A DNA stretch of 12,015 nucleotides from an uncultured Lachnospiraceae bacterium. GTDB lineage: Bacteria > Bacillota_A > Clostridia > Lachnospirales > Lachnospiraceae. The stretch spans positions 1-12,015 of the forward strand of contig CACZHN010000092.1 of NCBI GenBank assembly GCA_902780985.1. Reading direction: 5' to 3'. This document shows, piece by piece, positions 5,149-12,015 of the stretch. Position 1 is the stretch's first letter; every line of letters starts with the position of its first letter. The notes under the pieces were generated by a model. The model did no database searches. It had not been told where the DNA came from and saw nothing but the letters and a program-made list of their open reading frames with translations. A program made the position numbers and the translations under genes.

Positions 5149-7161
5149 ATGGCAGACAAAAGACAGGGTAATGTATTTTATGTTGACGCTTCCGCAACAA
5201 GGGGTGGTAACGGAAGCAAAGAGAAGCCTTTTAAGTTTATCAATGATGCCGCTGCAATCGCACTTCCGGGTGACGAAGTTATAGTTGCACCGGGAATCTA
5301 CAGAGAATATGTATGTCCGGAAAATGCGGGAACCGAGGATGAGCCTATCGTATATCGTTCGGAGAAGCCGCTGGGCGCAATAATCACAGGTGCCGAACTT
5401 CTTACCGGATGGACAAAGTACGAAGGAAATGTATGGACCGCCCGTGTGGATAACGGAATCTTCGGAACATACAATCCATATACAACCTATGTATGCGGCG
5501 ACTGGTACTTCGCACCTACCGTTCGTCATACAGGTGCGGTATTCATCAATGACCTTATGATGTATGAGACAGTTACTCTTGAAGAATGTATCGCAGGAGA
5601 AGCTGATCCGTGTGCATATAATCAGGAAGAATCAAAATATAAATGGTATACAGAACAGGACGGAGACACAACAGTTCTTTATGCAAACTTCCGTGACTTC
5701 GATCCTAATAAAGAAAAGGTAGAGATAAGCGTTCGCCGCAACATCTTCATGCCTGACAAGAACGGAGTTAACTACATAACCGTCAGCGGTTTTGTGATCA
5801 CAAAGGGTGCTACAACCTGGGCACCTCCTGCAGCATATCAGGACGGTCTTATCGGACCTCACTGGAGCAAGGGCTGGATCATCGAAGACTGTGAGGTAAG
5901 CAACAGCAGATGCTGCGGTATCTCTCTCGGTAAATACCTTGATTCTGAAAATGATATGTACTTCTATACAAAGCATGTAAAGAGCCCGACACAGATGGAG
6001 CGCGACGCTGTATGCCGCGGCCAGTATCACGGATGGCTCAAGGAGAAGGTAGGAAGCCACATCATCAGAAGATGTCACGTTCACCACTGCGAGCAGACAG
6101 GTATCGTAGGAAGAATGGGTGCTGTATTCTCAACTATCGAGGACTGCCACATCCATCATGTATGTAATTCACAGCAGCTTGGCGGTGCAGAAACAGCCGG
6201 AATCAAGCTTCATGCTGCAATAGATGTAACTATCAGAAGGAATCATATCCACAACTGTATCATGGGCGTATGGCTTGACTGGGAAGCACAGGGTGCAAGA
6301 GTTACCCAGAACCTTATGCATGACAATTCCCGTCCTGAAGGACGCGAGCCTGCGAAAGGTGCCATGTTCAGCAACGATGTATTCATCGAAGTAGGCCACG
6401 GACCTACACTTATAGATAACAACGTACTTCTTTCAAAGGTATCCATCATAATACCTAGTGAAGGAATTGCGGTAGTACATAACCTGATCGCCGGTTCTTT
6501 CGGACTTATCAACTCAGGTGTGGACAGCATAGTAAACGATCAGCGTGAGCCTCGTTACACACCGTACCACATCAGACACAGGACAGAAGTTGCCGGATTT
6601 ATGACCATCCTTCACGGTGATGACAGGATCTATAACAACATCTTCCTTCAGAAGTACCCTGTCGATGAAGAGAAGAAGGATCCTGCATCACCTGAAAACA
6701 GCGTAGTAGGAACAGCATGTTTCGATATCTTCCCTTCATATGAAGAGTGGATCGCCAACTTCAAGATGGATGAAGAGCCTGATATGGGTGCTCTTGCAAC
6801 ATATCACTTCGGTCATCTTCCTGTATGGCTTTCGGGAAATGCATACTTCAACGGTGCTGATGTATGTAAGCACGAGAAGGATGCTCTCATCGATACAGAA
6901 AATACAGCAACAGCAGAGATCGTAGAGAAGGACGGCAAGTACAGCCTGGAGACAAACATCTACTCACTTCTCGGCGATTTTAAGAACGGTATCATCAACA
7001 GCGATATCCTCGGAAAGGCATTCGAGCCTGAGCAGAGATTCGAGAACCCTGACGGATCGGAGATAATCTTCAACAAGGACTACTTCGACAACAACAGAGG
7101 TCTCAGCACAATTCCGGGACCATTCGCAGACGGAGAGGCTGCAAAGGCAGTTCTTTATTAA
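5149..7161 (+). CDS. GH120 beta-xylosidase, cytoplasmic
   Basis: This 670-residue right-handed parallel beta-helix enzyme closely resembles GH120 beta-xylosidases such as XylC of Thermoanaerobacterium saccharolyticum. Hallmarks are the N-terminal GSKEKPFKFINDAAAIALPG, then FGTYNPYTTYV, ATTWAPPAAYQDGLIGPHWS, GIKLHAAIDV and GVWLDWEAQG. GH120 enzymes release xylose from xylo-oligosaccharide non-reducing ends with retention. By comparison with XylC (Asp382, Glu405) the nucleophile is Asp377 (in WLDWE) and the acid/base Glu414 (in DVFIEVGHGP). The gap between them is 14 residues longer than in XylC, from an insertion around 394-407 (RPEGREPAKG). No signal peptide is present, so it acts inside the cell on imported oligosaccharides. 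The start is the ATG at 5149, which follows AGGAGG; an in-frame ATG at 5080 overlaps the predicted -10 box and has no ribosome site. It is transcribed alone. Confidence 0.93.
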   Translation: MADKRQGNVFYVDASATRGGNGSKEKPFKFINDAAAIALPGDEVIVAPGIYREYVCPENAGTEDEPIVYRSEKPLGAIITGAELLTGWTKYEGNVWTARVDNGIFGTYNPYTTYVCGDWYFAPTVRHTGAVFINDLMMYETVTLEECIAGEADPCAYNQEESKYKWYTEQDGDTTVLYANFRDFDPNKEKVEISVRRNIFMPDKNGVNYITVSGFVITKGATTWAPPAAYQDGLIGPHWSKGWIIEDCEVSNSRCCGISLGKYLDSENDMYFYTKHVKSPTQMERDAVCRGQYHGWLKEKVGSHIIRRCHVHHCEQTGIVGRMGAVFSTIEDCHIHHVCNSQQLGGAETAGIKLHAAIDVTIRRNHIHNCIMGVWLDWEAQGARVTQNLMHDNSRPEGREPAKGAMFSNDVFIEVGHGPTLIDNNVLLSKVSIIIPSEGIAVVHNLIAGSFGLINSGVDSIVNDQREPRYTPYHIRHRTEVAGFMTILHGDDRIYNNIFLQKYPVDEEKKDPASPENSVVGTACFDIFPSYEEWIANFKMDEEPDMGALATYHFGHLPVWLSGNAYFNGADVCKHEKDALIDTENTATAEIVEKDGKYSLETNIYSLLGDFKNGIINSDILGKAFEPEQRFENPDGSEIIFNKDYFDNNRGLSTIPGPFADGEAAKAVLY

Positions 7162-7208
7162 ACCTGATTGCCCTTATAGCAATACAAATATACACACACA
7201 CAAGGAAA

Positions 7209-7242
7209 GACCCCGTATCAGTTAACTGATACGGGGCCTTTT
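7209..7242 (+). terminator. Intrinsic terminator of the GH120 gene
   Basis: CCCCGTATCAG (7211-7221), the 4-base loop TTAA and CTGATACGGGG (7226-7236) form a perfect stem, followed by CCTTTT. It lies 50 bases after the stop codon. Read from the other strand it is followed by TCTTTCC and lies about 45 bases past the lemA stop, so it may also end lemA transcripts. Confidence 0.9.
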
Positions 7243-7282
7243 CCGGCTTTATCCAAAAACTACTGTAATAATGTGGGGCGTA

Positions 7283-7834
7283 TTAAAATGTCATCTTAAC
7301 GTCCTGTCTCTTAACTTCATCTGCTTCGAAGTAAGCTTTTCTCTGAGCTCCCATCATACCTGCAACGATGTTGCTAGGGAATGTGATGATTCTTCTGTTG
7401 AAGTCTGTTACATTTGAATTGTAAAGACGGCGTGCAGCCTGAAGATGTTCCTCAACGTCAATGATGCTTCTCTGAAGTTCAACGAAATTGTTGCTTGAAG
7501 CAAGCTGTGGATACTGCTCGCAGAGAACATTGATGTCTCTTCTGATGTTATCCATGTTCTTGTTAGCTTCAACTCTCTCTCCCATTGTCATTCCCGAACG
7601 GAGATTTACAATGTTAATGAGTGTCTGGCTCTCATAATTCATGTATCCCTTAACTGTATCAAGCATCTTTGTCAGAACATCATATCTTTTTGTTAATGCT
7701 ACATCAATTCCGGAAAGGGCTTCATTAACTTTAAGTTCTGATGTCTTGATTCCGTTGAATGTTGAAAAATACCAGATAAAAATGATAAATACAATTCCTA
7801 AAACAACAATTAATCCAATTCCTAATGGTCCCAT
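7283..7834 (-). CDS. lemA: LemA family membrane protein
   Basis: This 183-residue protein has the standard LemA form. A single N-terminal transmembrane segment (about 5-24) is followed by a cytosolic helical domain with the family motifs FNGIKTSELKVNEALSGIDV, ALTKRYDVLTKMLDTVKGYM and LYNSNVTDFNRRIITFPSNI. The biochemical role of LemA proteins is not well defined; they form a membrane-anchored four-helix-type domain and are often encoded next to other membrane proteins. The start at 7834 follows AAAGGAGG with 8-base spacing. It lies 34 bases after the membrane protein gene starting at 8885, so both are expressed from the leader-controlled promoter near 9072. Confidence 0.93.
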   Translation of the reverse strand: MGPLGIGLIVVLGIVFIIFIWYFSTFNGIKTSELKVNEALSGIDVALTKRYDVLTKMLDTVKGYMNYESQTLINIVNLRSGMTMGERVEANKNMDNIRRDINVLCEQYPQLASSNNFVELQRSIIDVEEHLQAARRLYNSNVTDFNRRIITFPSNIVAGMMGAQRKAYFEADEVKRQDVKMTF

Positions 7835-7868
7835 AGTGATAACCTCCTTTTAAAAAAATCACCGGTCT

Positions 7869-8885
7869 TTAAACTACTGTATAATAATCATTTGTATTGT
7901 ACTGATTCTGTGCGTTCGGCTGCGGAAAGTTCTGAAGCGGAATGTTCTGCTGCGGCATGCTCCTGTTAACTATATTCTGTCTCATCGCTGCCATGTCTCT
8001 TATGGTTGAAATGATAAACTTGATATCGTTTATCTCTTTCGCCGTCTTTTCCATCGCTTCCGGATATGAAACCTTAGACATCATGCCTTTTGAATCAAAA
8101 GCATTGTTGTACGGTTCATTGAATCCCACAAATACTTTGTTGCCGCAGAAATGAATTCCCATGCTGACATACCCAGATGCCAGAATATTGAGTTTCTCCA
8201 TGAACTGCGGTGTAAGCAGATAGAACGCATCATGTGGTGAAAGTGCCGTAACATCAAACTTCCTGTTAAAGTTAACTCCCTCCATCTCAACCTTCTGTGG
8301 TCTCATGTTACCGAAGGGCTTGCCTCTGTACTTGAAATTATCCGTAAATACCTGAACGGATCCAACCGGCTTCTCCGGGAAGTCGAATACCATCATTCTT
8401 CCTTTGAAGTAGGTAACCGTGTAGGTTGACTTTCCTGTGCTCCTTACATCCTGAACGGTAACATCCGACATTTCAAAGGGAACTCCGTCGAAAACTGCTC
8501 TGATGTAGTCCTCCGAATTGAACCTGTTACCGATTGCCGTAAGACCGAAGCTTCTTACCGCTTCCTTTGTGAATCCCGATTTCCAGTCATATATTACATA
8601 CTGGAAATTCTTGTTCAGCGGTCCTTCTACAAATATCTTTTTATACTGTTCTTTGTACTTCTTGCTGACACTGGCACATACTGCTATGCCAATGATTGCA
8701 ATTACAATTCCGATAAACAGAATCGGGATAGATTGTGCAGCCGCATACCCGAGTATCGCGAGTATACCTCCGACAAATATGAAAATCGTTCCCATGATCG
8801 TTCTTGAACGCATCTCAGAAAGCTTTTCCATTCCATCATACAAGCCTGCTCCGTTACCGTTTAAGTTGTTTACGCTTGTGTTCAT
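7869..8885 (-). CDS. Membrane protein, DUF3137-like, probable LemA partner
   Basis: The 338-residue protein has a short polar N-terminus, two transmembrane helices (about 30-50 and 52-73) and a large soluble domain (about 80-310) that should face the cytosol. A low-complexity Pro/Gln/Asn tail follows (QQNIPLQNFPQPNAQNQYNT). Proteins of this layout with a YKKIF segment after the second helix, encoded beside lemA, are often annotated DUF3137. I make that call on layout and context, not on a clear motif. No catalytic motif is visible. I chose the ATG at 8885, which follows AAAGGAGGG with suitable spacing; an in-frame ATG at 8924 would add 13 residues but has no ribosome site and lies next to the terminator of the leader. 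Confidence 0.7.
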   Translation of the reverse strand: MNTSVNNLNGNGAGLYDGMEKLSEMRSRTIMGTIFIFVGGILAILGYAAAQSIPILFIGIVIAIIGIAVCASVSKKYKEQYKKIFVEGPLNKNFQYVIYDWKSGFTKEAVRSFGLTAIGNRFNSEDYIRAVFDGVPFEMSDVTVQDVRSTGKSTYTVTYFKGRMMVFDFPEKPVGSVQVFTDNFKYRGKPFGNMRPQKVEMEGVNFNRKFDVTALSPHDAFYLLTPQFMEKLNILASGYVSMGIHFCGNKVFVGFNEPYNNAFDSKGMMSKVSYPEAMEKTAKEINDIKFIISTIRDMAAMRQNIVNRSMPQQNIPLQNFPQPNAQNQYNTNDYYTVV

Positions 8886-8930
8886 TATCCATCCCTCCTT
8901 TCTGCTGTATTTCATAAGTTGCATTTTGAT

Positions 8931-8979
8931 AATAAAAAAGCGACACTTAAACTATAACCTTTATAGTTCAAGTCTCGCT
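8931..8979 (-). terminator. Intrinsic terminator within the leader of the lemA operon
   Basis: On the minus strand the arm AGCGAGACTTGAACTATAA pairs with TTATAGTTTAAGTGTCGCT, with one mismatch and one G-U pair, and a run of six T follows. It lies between promoter (9067-9095) and first gene (8885), so it must be conditionally bypassed. Its 5' arm includes the 3' end of the putative aptamer (GCGAGAC), as in a transcriptional riboswitch. Confidence 0.85.
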
Positions 8980-9060
8980 GGATTATTGCATAACCGGATT
9001 AACATCGTGATGACGATTATTGCAAACCGACTTCGGATCGCTACTCCCTATCTCTATTCT
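8965..9060 (-). ncRNA. Structured leader RNA, candidate yybP-ykoY (manganese) riboswitch
   Basis: From the predicted start near 9060 the RNA reads GGGAGTAGCG (9048-9039), then a hairpin GCGATCCGA/TCGGTTTGC, a second small hairpin (ATCGT/ACGAT around 9006-9019), a third with a bulge (GGTTAT/ATAATCC), and GCGAGAC before the terminator. GGGGAGUAGC followed directly by a hairpin, and a closing GC(A/G)AGAC, are hallmarks of the yybP-ykoY Mn2+ riboswitch as I recall it. Against this, the outer P1 helix is weak and the middle loop differs from the usual form. Known targets of the class are mainly metal exporters, not lemA-type genes. A different or degenerate regulatory RNA is possible. Confidence 0.55.
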
Positions 9061-9066
9061 GAGGGA

Positions 9067-9095
9067 AGTATATCATGCCGGATTTTCCGTGTCAA
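9067..9095 (-). promoter_or_regulatory. Promoter of the leader RNA and lemA operon
   Basis: On the minus strand TTGACA (9095-9090), a 17-base spacer and TATACT (9072-9067) make a strong sigma-A promoter. Transcription should start about 9058-9060, giving a leader of about 175 bases ahead of the ATG at 8885. Confidence 0.85.
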
Positions 9096-9110
9096 GAAAA
9101 ATCGGAAGCC

Positions 9111-9320
9111 CTACTGTCCGTCCACATTGTTCAGAAGATCGTCCGCATTCTGGTACTGTTCATTCATATCTTCTACAAGCTCACTTGCCGAATTCTCGAG
9201 ATTAATACCTATCTGAACTTCGTTATTCTCTCTGATATTCTGCTCTGTCGCTTCACCACAGGCTGTAAGTGACATCATGGCACCTAAGATAAGTCCTGCA
9301 AATAATGTTTTCTTCTTCAT
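9111..9320 (-). CDS. Small lipoprotein of unknown function
   Basis: This 69-residue protein starts MKKK and has a hydrophobic signal core ending in the lipobox LTAC, so it is probably lipid-anchored outside the membrane. The mature part is about 50 residues, acidic and Asn/Glu/Gln-rich, and likely helical (ASELVEDMNEQYQNADDLLN). I do not recognise a family. The ATG at 9320 is preferred because GGAGG lies 7 bases before it; an in-frame ATG at 9335 would place the ribosome site inside the coding region and spoil the signal peptide. It follows ridA by 36 bases and may be its co-transcript. Only a poor hairpin with a T run (about 9098-9121) follows it. Confidence 0.75.
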   Translation of the reverse strand: MKKKTLFAGLILGAMMSLTACGEATEQNIRENNEVQIGINLENSASELVEDMNEQYQNADDLLNNVDGQ

Positions 9321-9356
9321 GGCAATACCTCCCATTCCGATATAACTCTGCTTCGC

Positions 9357-9734
9357 TTATACCTCTGCGATAGCTTCCATCTCAATAAGAACATCCTTAG
9401 GAAGTCTGGCTACTTCAACACAGCTTCTTGCAGGATAATTCTCTGTAAAGTACTTTGCGTAGATCTCATTTACCTTTGCAAAGTCATTCATGTCCTTTAT
9501 AAATACAACTGTCTTAACAACCTTATCAAGTGATGAACCGGATGCTTCAAGCAGGTTCTTAACATTCTGAAGTGCTCTCTCGGCCTGAACCTCGATTCCG
9601 CCTTCAACAAGTGTATTTGTAGCCGGATCAATCGGGATCATTCCCGAAGTAAAGAGAAGATTTCCAACCTTTACTGCCTGTGAATAAGGTCCGATTGCTG
9701 CCGGTGCTTTATCTGTTGCGATTATTTCCTTCAT
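9357..9734 (-). CDS. ridA: RidA family enamine/imine deaminase
   Basis: This 125-residue protein is a full-length RidA (YjgF/YER057c/UK114). It has the start [12 protein letters not shown] with Tyr17, the central [12 protein letters not shown], and the signature [20 protein letters not shown]. Arg103, Cys105 and Glu118 correspond to the Arg105, Cys107 and Glu120 active-site set of E. coli RidA. RidA hydrolyses reactive 2-aminoacrylate and related imines formed by PLP-dependent dehydratases, as a cytosolic trimer, protecting PLP enzymes. The start follows GAGGTAGG. It lies 48 bases after cvfB and may also have its own promoter at 9773-9802. Confidence 0.95.
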   Translation of the reverse strand: MKEIIATDKAPAAIGPYSQAVKVGNLLFTSGMIPIDPATNTLVEGGIEVQAERALQNVKNLLEASGSSLDKVVKTVVFIKDMNDFAKVNEIYAKYFTENYPARSCVEVARLPKDVLIEMEAIAEV

Positions 9735-9772
9735 AATATCCTACCTCGTATCGTAAATCTTTTGTCTATGAC

Positions 9773-9802
9773 ATTATAATTCCTACTTACCGGTAATTAC
9801 AA
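9773..9802 (-). promoter_or_regulatory. Candidate promoter of ridA
   Basis: On the minus strand TTGTAA (9802-9797) overlaps the end of cvfB; an 18-base spacer and TATAAT (9778-9773) follow, leaving about 30 bases of leader before ridA. It would let ridA be expressed apart from cvfB. Confidence 0.5.
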
Positions 9803-10610
9803 TACTGTTCTCAGTAATTTCAATCTTTTTTTCCTTATAAAGATGACCTACGGCACGCTTAAATGCATTTCTGCTTATACCGAATTCCTTCTTTATAAGC
9901 TCTGCGGAAGCCTTGTCGTTGAAAGGCAGTGTTCCGCCGTAGCTCTTTATGATATCGTATACCATCTCGGCATCGGCTATCATCTGAACAGGAATCTCCT
10001 GTCTCATGGCAAGATCCGTTTTTCCGTCATCACGTACCTTGACCACTCTGCACTCCACGATATCGCCCACATAGAGGGAATCGAAGATCTCGCTCTTATG
10101 GATAAGTCCCGTCATCTCATCGTCTATAGCCACAAAGGCACCCATATCCTTCTTTACGGAATAAACGGTTCCCTTGACCATATCACCCTTCTTATAGCGG
10201 TCATTCGGCTTAAGCTTATCGCCCACCTTCATGGATACTGCCAGACGGCCTGTCTTATCTACATACATATATACAAGATAGGACTTCTCCTGCTTAACCT
10301 CCGAGGTCTGCTCCTTAAAAGGAAGCAGTACATCTCTTTCCAGTCCGCAGTCCATGAACGCGCCGATGCTGCCCACGCTCTTGCATTTCAATCTTTTTAT
10401 CTCACCTACCGTAATGTACGGCTCTCTTGTTGTGGCAATAGGTCTGTCGCTGGAGTCCTTATATACAAAAACTCTGAGATTATCTCCTATCTCCGCATCA
10501 CGAGGGACCTGTCTGGTAGGAAGAAGCACATCTTCCTTTCCGTCGGTAAGATAAGCTCCCACTTCCTTGATCCTATCTATTCTGAGTGTATTCCATTTAC
10601 CTGTTTCCAT
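9783..10610 (-). CDS. cvfB: CvfB/YitL-type S1 RNA-binding protein
   Basis: This 275-residue protein matches CvfB in length and order. It has three S1/OB-fold units (about 4-62, 67-128 and 143-203) and a C-terminal winged helix (about 213-273, with LIKKEFGISRNAFKRAVGHL). Motifs include LTDGKEDVLLPTRQVP, GSIGAFMDCGLERDVLLPFK and MGAFVAIDDEMTGLIHKSEI. In Staphylococcus aureus CvfB binds RNA and affects virulence gene expression; in other Bacillota the role is poorly defined. It probably acts in the cytosol on RNA or ribosomes. The ATG at 10610 follows AGAGGA. A strong promoter lies 34 bases upstream, and ridA follows in the same direction. Confidence 0.93.
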   Translation of the reverse strand: METGKWNTLRIDRIKEVGAYLTDGKEDVLLPTRQVPRDAEIGDNLRVFVYKDSSDRPIATTREPYITVGEIKRLKCKSVGSIGAFMDCGLERDVLLPFKEQTSEVKQEKSYLVYMYVDKTGRLAVSMKVGDKLKPNDRYKKGDMVKGTVYSVKKDMGAFVAIDDEMTGLIHKSEIFDSLYVGDIVECRVVKVRDDGKTDLAMRQEIPVQMIADAEMVYDIIKSYGGTLPFNDKASAELIKKEFGISRNAFKRAVGHLYKEKKIEITENSIVITGK

Positions 10611-10643
10611 TATAATCCTCTTTTCATTTCATCTGAGTCATGT

Positions 10644-10672
10644 ATTATAACCTATTATGCCTCATATGTAAA
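10644..10672 (-). promoter_or_regulatory. Promoter of cvfB
   Basis: On the minus strand TTTACA (10672-10667), a 17-base spacer and TATAAT (10649-10644) form a good sigma-A promoter. The -35 box lies in the last codons of the GH43 gene and the -10 box in the gap. Confidence 0.75.
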
Positions 10673-12015
10673 ATCGGAAAATCCGGCTGTTCCTCCCGAC
10701 TCTTTGGTCGAGTAGACGAAGAGGCCGAATCTCGCCCCCGTGAAATGATCCAGTCTGAATGCCAGCTTATGCTTAGGGCCGAACTCCTTCCATCCTTCTT
10801 CCGTAAGGATTCCGCATACCGCCTCATCACCATCAGGTCCGAAGGATGCGCTGAGTCTGAGTCTTACCTCGGAGTCCGTAAGAGGCATGATGCATCTTTC
10901 TTCTCCGGGATCTGCCGATGTGATCCATATATTTTCCGTACTGGTAAATGTAGTGGTCACCGCGTAGAGTCTTCCCTCACGTCTGGTAACTCCTATCCAT
11001 ATATAATTGCCCTGATATACCGTAAGTCCCGCAAAATCGCCTTCTTTCAGGTTTTCCGCATGTATCGTAACTTCTCCGGTGCATCCCGGCATGACCATCC
11101 TCTGAGTAAGCACATTTCTTGCCTGATGCACATTGGTGCTTATCTTGTCGGTAGTCACATAGAGGATTCCCTCGTTCTTATCTGCTTTTATAAGAGAAAG
11201 ATCCGGTTCGTGGCTGAACTGCCAGAAGCTCTTCAATCCGAAACACCCGAAAAGTCTCTTTTTATCGGGATCATCATATACACCCGATGCTTTATATTCT
11301 TCAAAGAAATTGTCTTTAAAATCATCGCTTCCGAAAAGCGGGGCATATTCATGCTCCGGCCTTGTACTCGGAAGTTCAAGTTCCGCAGGCACTTTACCGT
11401 CTGTTCCGAAAACAGGAAGACCGTTTTCCCAGGTCACCGGAACCACTACGGGGATTCTTCCCACAGCGCCGCAATCCTGGAACACTACAGCATTCCAATT
11501 GCCCTCCGGGTCATCTACTATTCCGCCCTGCGCCGCGCCTCTGCCGGCAAGACCCATATCATCTTCCAGCACATCTCCACCCGTAAATTCTCCTTCAAGA
11601 GAATCCGCAGAGAAGCAGGCTTCGGTTCTCATCCATCTGTCTCTCAGTGAATGGATCAGGAACAGATAATATCTTCCTTCTATCTTATAAAGATGGGATC
11701 CTTCGTAACCCAAATTAGGATTGCCCTTATCGCTTACAATAAGTCTGTGCAGCCCGCCTTCCTTAGGTTCCGTAAGGTCTTTGTTCAGCTCCGTAAGATA
11801 CACATCGGTATTTCCGTATACCAGATATGCCTTTCCGCCGTCAAAGAGCAGGGAGCAGTCATGATAGAAGCCTTCTATAATGCTCTTCTTCCAAGGTCCT
11901 TCTATATTCTCTGCCCTGTACAGGTAAGTCTTTCCCGTATCATTTGCCACAAAGACGATATAGAACATTCCCTCATGATATCTTATGGTCGCCGCCCACA
12001 TTCCCTTACCGAAAA
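10655..12015 (-). CDS. GH43 family glycoside hydrolase with C-terminal beta-sandwich, 5' end beyond the window
   Basis: The frame is open to the window edge; the residues before the first visible Met read FGKG, so GKGMWAATIRYHEGMFYIVF matches an internal GH43 motif and the true start is off-window. Counting from that Met, HDCSLLFDGGKAYLVYG holds Asp48, the likely pKa-modulating residue, and LGYEGSHLYKIEGRYYLFL holds Glu100, the likely general acid. The catalytic base Asp, near the N-terminus, is not visible. The five-bladed propeller ends near residue 215. A C-terminal beta-sandwich (about 235-448) of the kind in GH43 beta-xylosidases and arabinofuranosidases follows. These enzymes invert configuration while removing xylose or arabinose from oligosaccharides. 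Substrate and subfamily cannot be fixed here. It ends 44 bases before cvfB, with no terminator between. Confidence 0.88.
   Translation of the reverse strand, partial: FGKGMWAATIRYHEGMFYIVFVANDTGKTYLYRAENIEGPWKKSIIEGFYHDCSLLFDGGKAYLVYGNTDVYLTELNKDLTEPKEGGLHRLIVSDKGNPNLGYEGSHLYKIEGRYYLFLIHSLRDRWMRTEACFSADSLEGEFTGGDVLEDDMGLAGRGAAQGGIVDDPEGNWNAVVFQDCGAVGRIPVVVPVTWENGLPVFGTDGKVPAELELPSTRPEHEYAPLFGSDDFKDNFFEEYKASGVYDDPDKKRLFGCFGLKSFWQFSHEPDLSLIKADKNEGILYVTTDKISTNVHQARNVLTQRMVMPGCTGEVTIHAENLKEGDFAGLTVYQGNYIWIGVTRREGRLYAVTTTFTSTENIWITSADPGEERCIMPLTDSEVRLRLSASFGPDGDEAVCGILTEEGWKEFGPKHKLAFRLDHFTGARFGLFVYSTKESGGTAGFSDFTYEA

Noticed and set aside
8960..8980. tRNA-like T-loop (GTTCAAGTC) on the plus strand
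   Set aside because: No matching acceptor, D or anticodon arms could be found; on the minus strand the same bases form the arm of a clear intrinsic terminator.
9843..10715. Long open frame on the plus strand opposite cvfB
   Set aside because: The opposite strand encodes a full-length CvfB with all domains; the plus-strand product has no family features.
10640..11650. Long open frame on the plus strand opposite the GH43 gene
   Set aside because: It is antisense to a clear GH43 reading frame, has no ribosome site and gives a Cys/Arg/Ser-rich product with no recognisable motif.
1..12015. CRISPR arrays, complete insertion sequences, tRNA or rRNA genes
   Set aside because: I saw no regularly spaced repeats, no transposase motifs and no rRNA or complete tRNA cloverleaf on either strand.
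5149..12015. A single xylan-utilisation gene cluster joining GH120 and GH43
   Set aside because: The two glycosidase genes lie on opposite strands with lemA, ridA and cvfB genes between them and have separate transcription signals; a functional link is plausible but not an operon.

Overview
The window looks like a chromosomal segment of a low-GC Bacillota, most likely a fibre-degrading Lachnospiraceae (Butyrivibrio/Roseburia type). The evidence is strong GGAGG ribosome sites, sigma-A promoters, a GH120 and a GH43 glycosidase, and the gene complement. This assignment rests on protein resemblance only. Most genes are on the minus strand; only the GH120 gene is on the plus strand.

Layout from left to right. 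(1) 1-1929, minus: remains of a type I secretion operon. An HlyB-like transporter has lost most of its membrane domain and its Walker A region. An HlyD-like adaptor has lost its N-terminus and carries a one-base frameshift. After them comes a lipoprotein gene cut by the window edge. (2) 2071-4990, minus: a compact three-gene unit. It holds a HipA-like kinase without its N-terminal subdomain, a second protein that seems to combine that missing subdomain with a DUF2442-like segment and a helix-turn-helix, and then hflX. The unit is driven by a near-perfect promoter carrying two copies of the palindrome TTTGACGCYCGTCAAA, which looks like an autoregulated toxin-antitoxin-type operon. (3) 5149-7161, plus: a cytoplasmic GH120 beta-xylosidase with its own promoter, an operator-like palindrome and a strong terminator. 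(4) 7283-9060, minus: lemA and a membrane partner gene behind a structured leader with promoter and intrinsic terminator, resembling a yybP-ykoY (Mn2+) riboswitch. (5) 9111-10610, minus: a small lipoprotein, ridA and cvfB. (6) 10655-12015, minus: a GH43 glycosidase whose 5' end is off the window.

The GH120 and GH43 enzymes fit intracellular use of xylo-oligosaccharides, although housekeeping genes separate them. The most unusual part is the split HipA-like module (3311-4990), in which a presumed antitoxin fuses HipS-like and DNA-binding parts and is joined to a ribosome-rescue GTPase. The lemA leader and the secretion ruin are the next most interesting.
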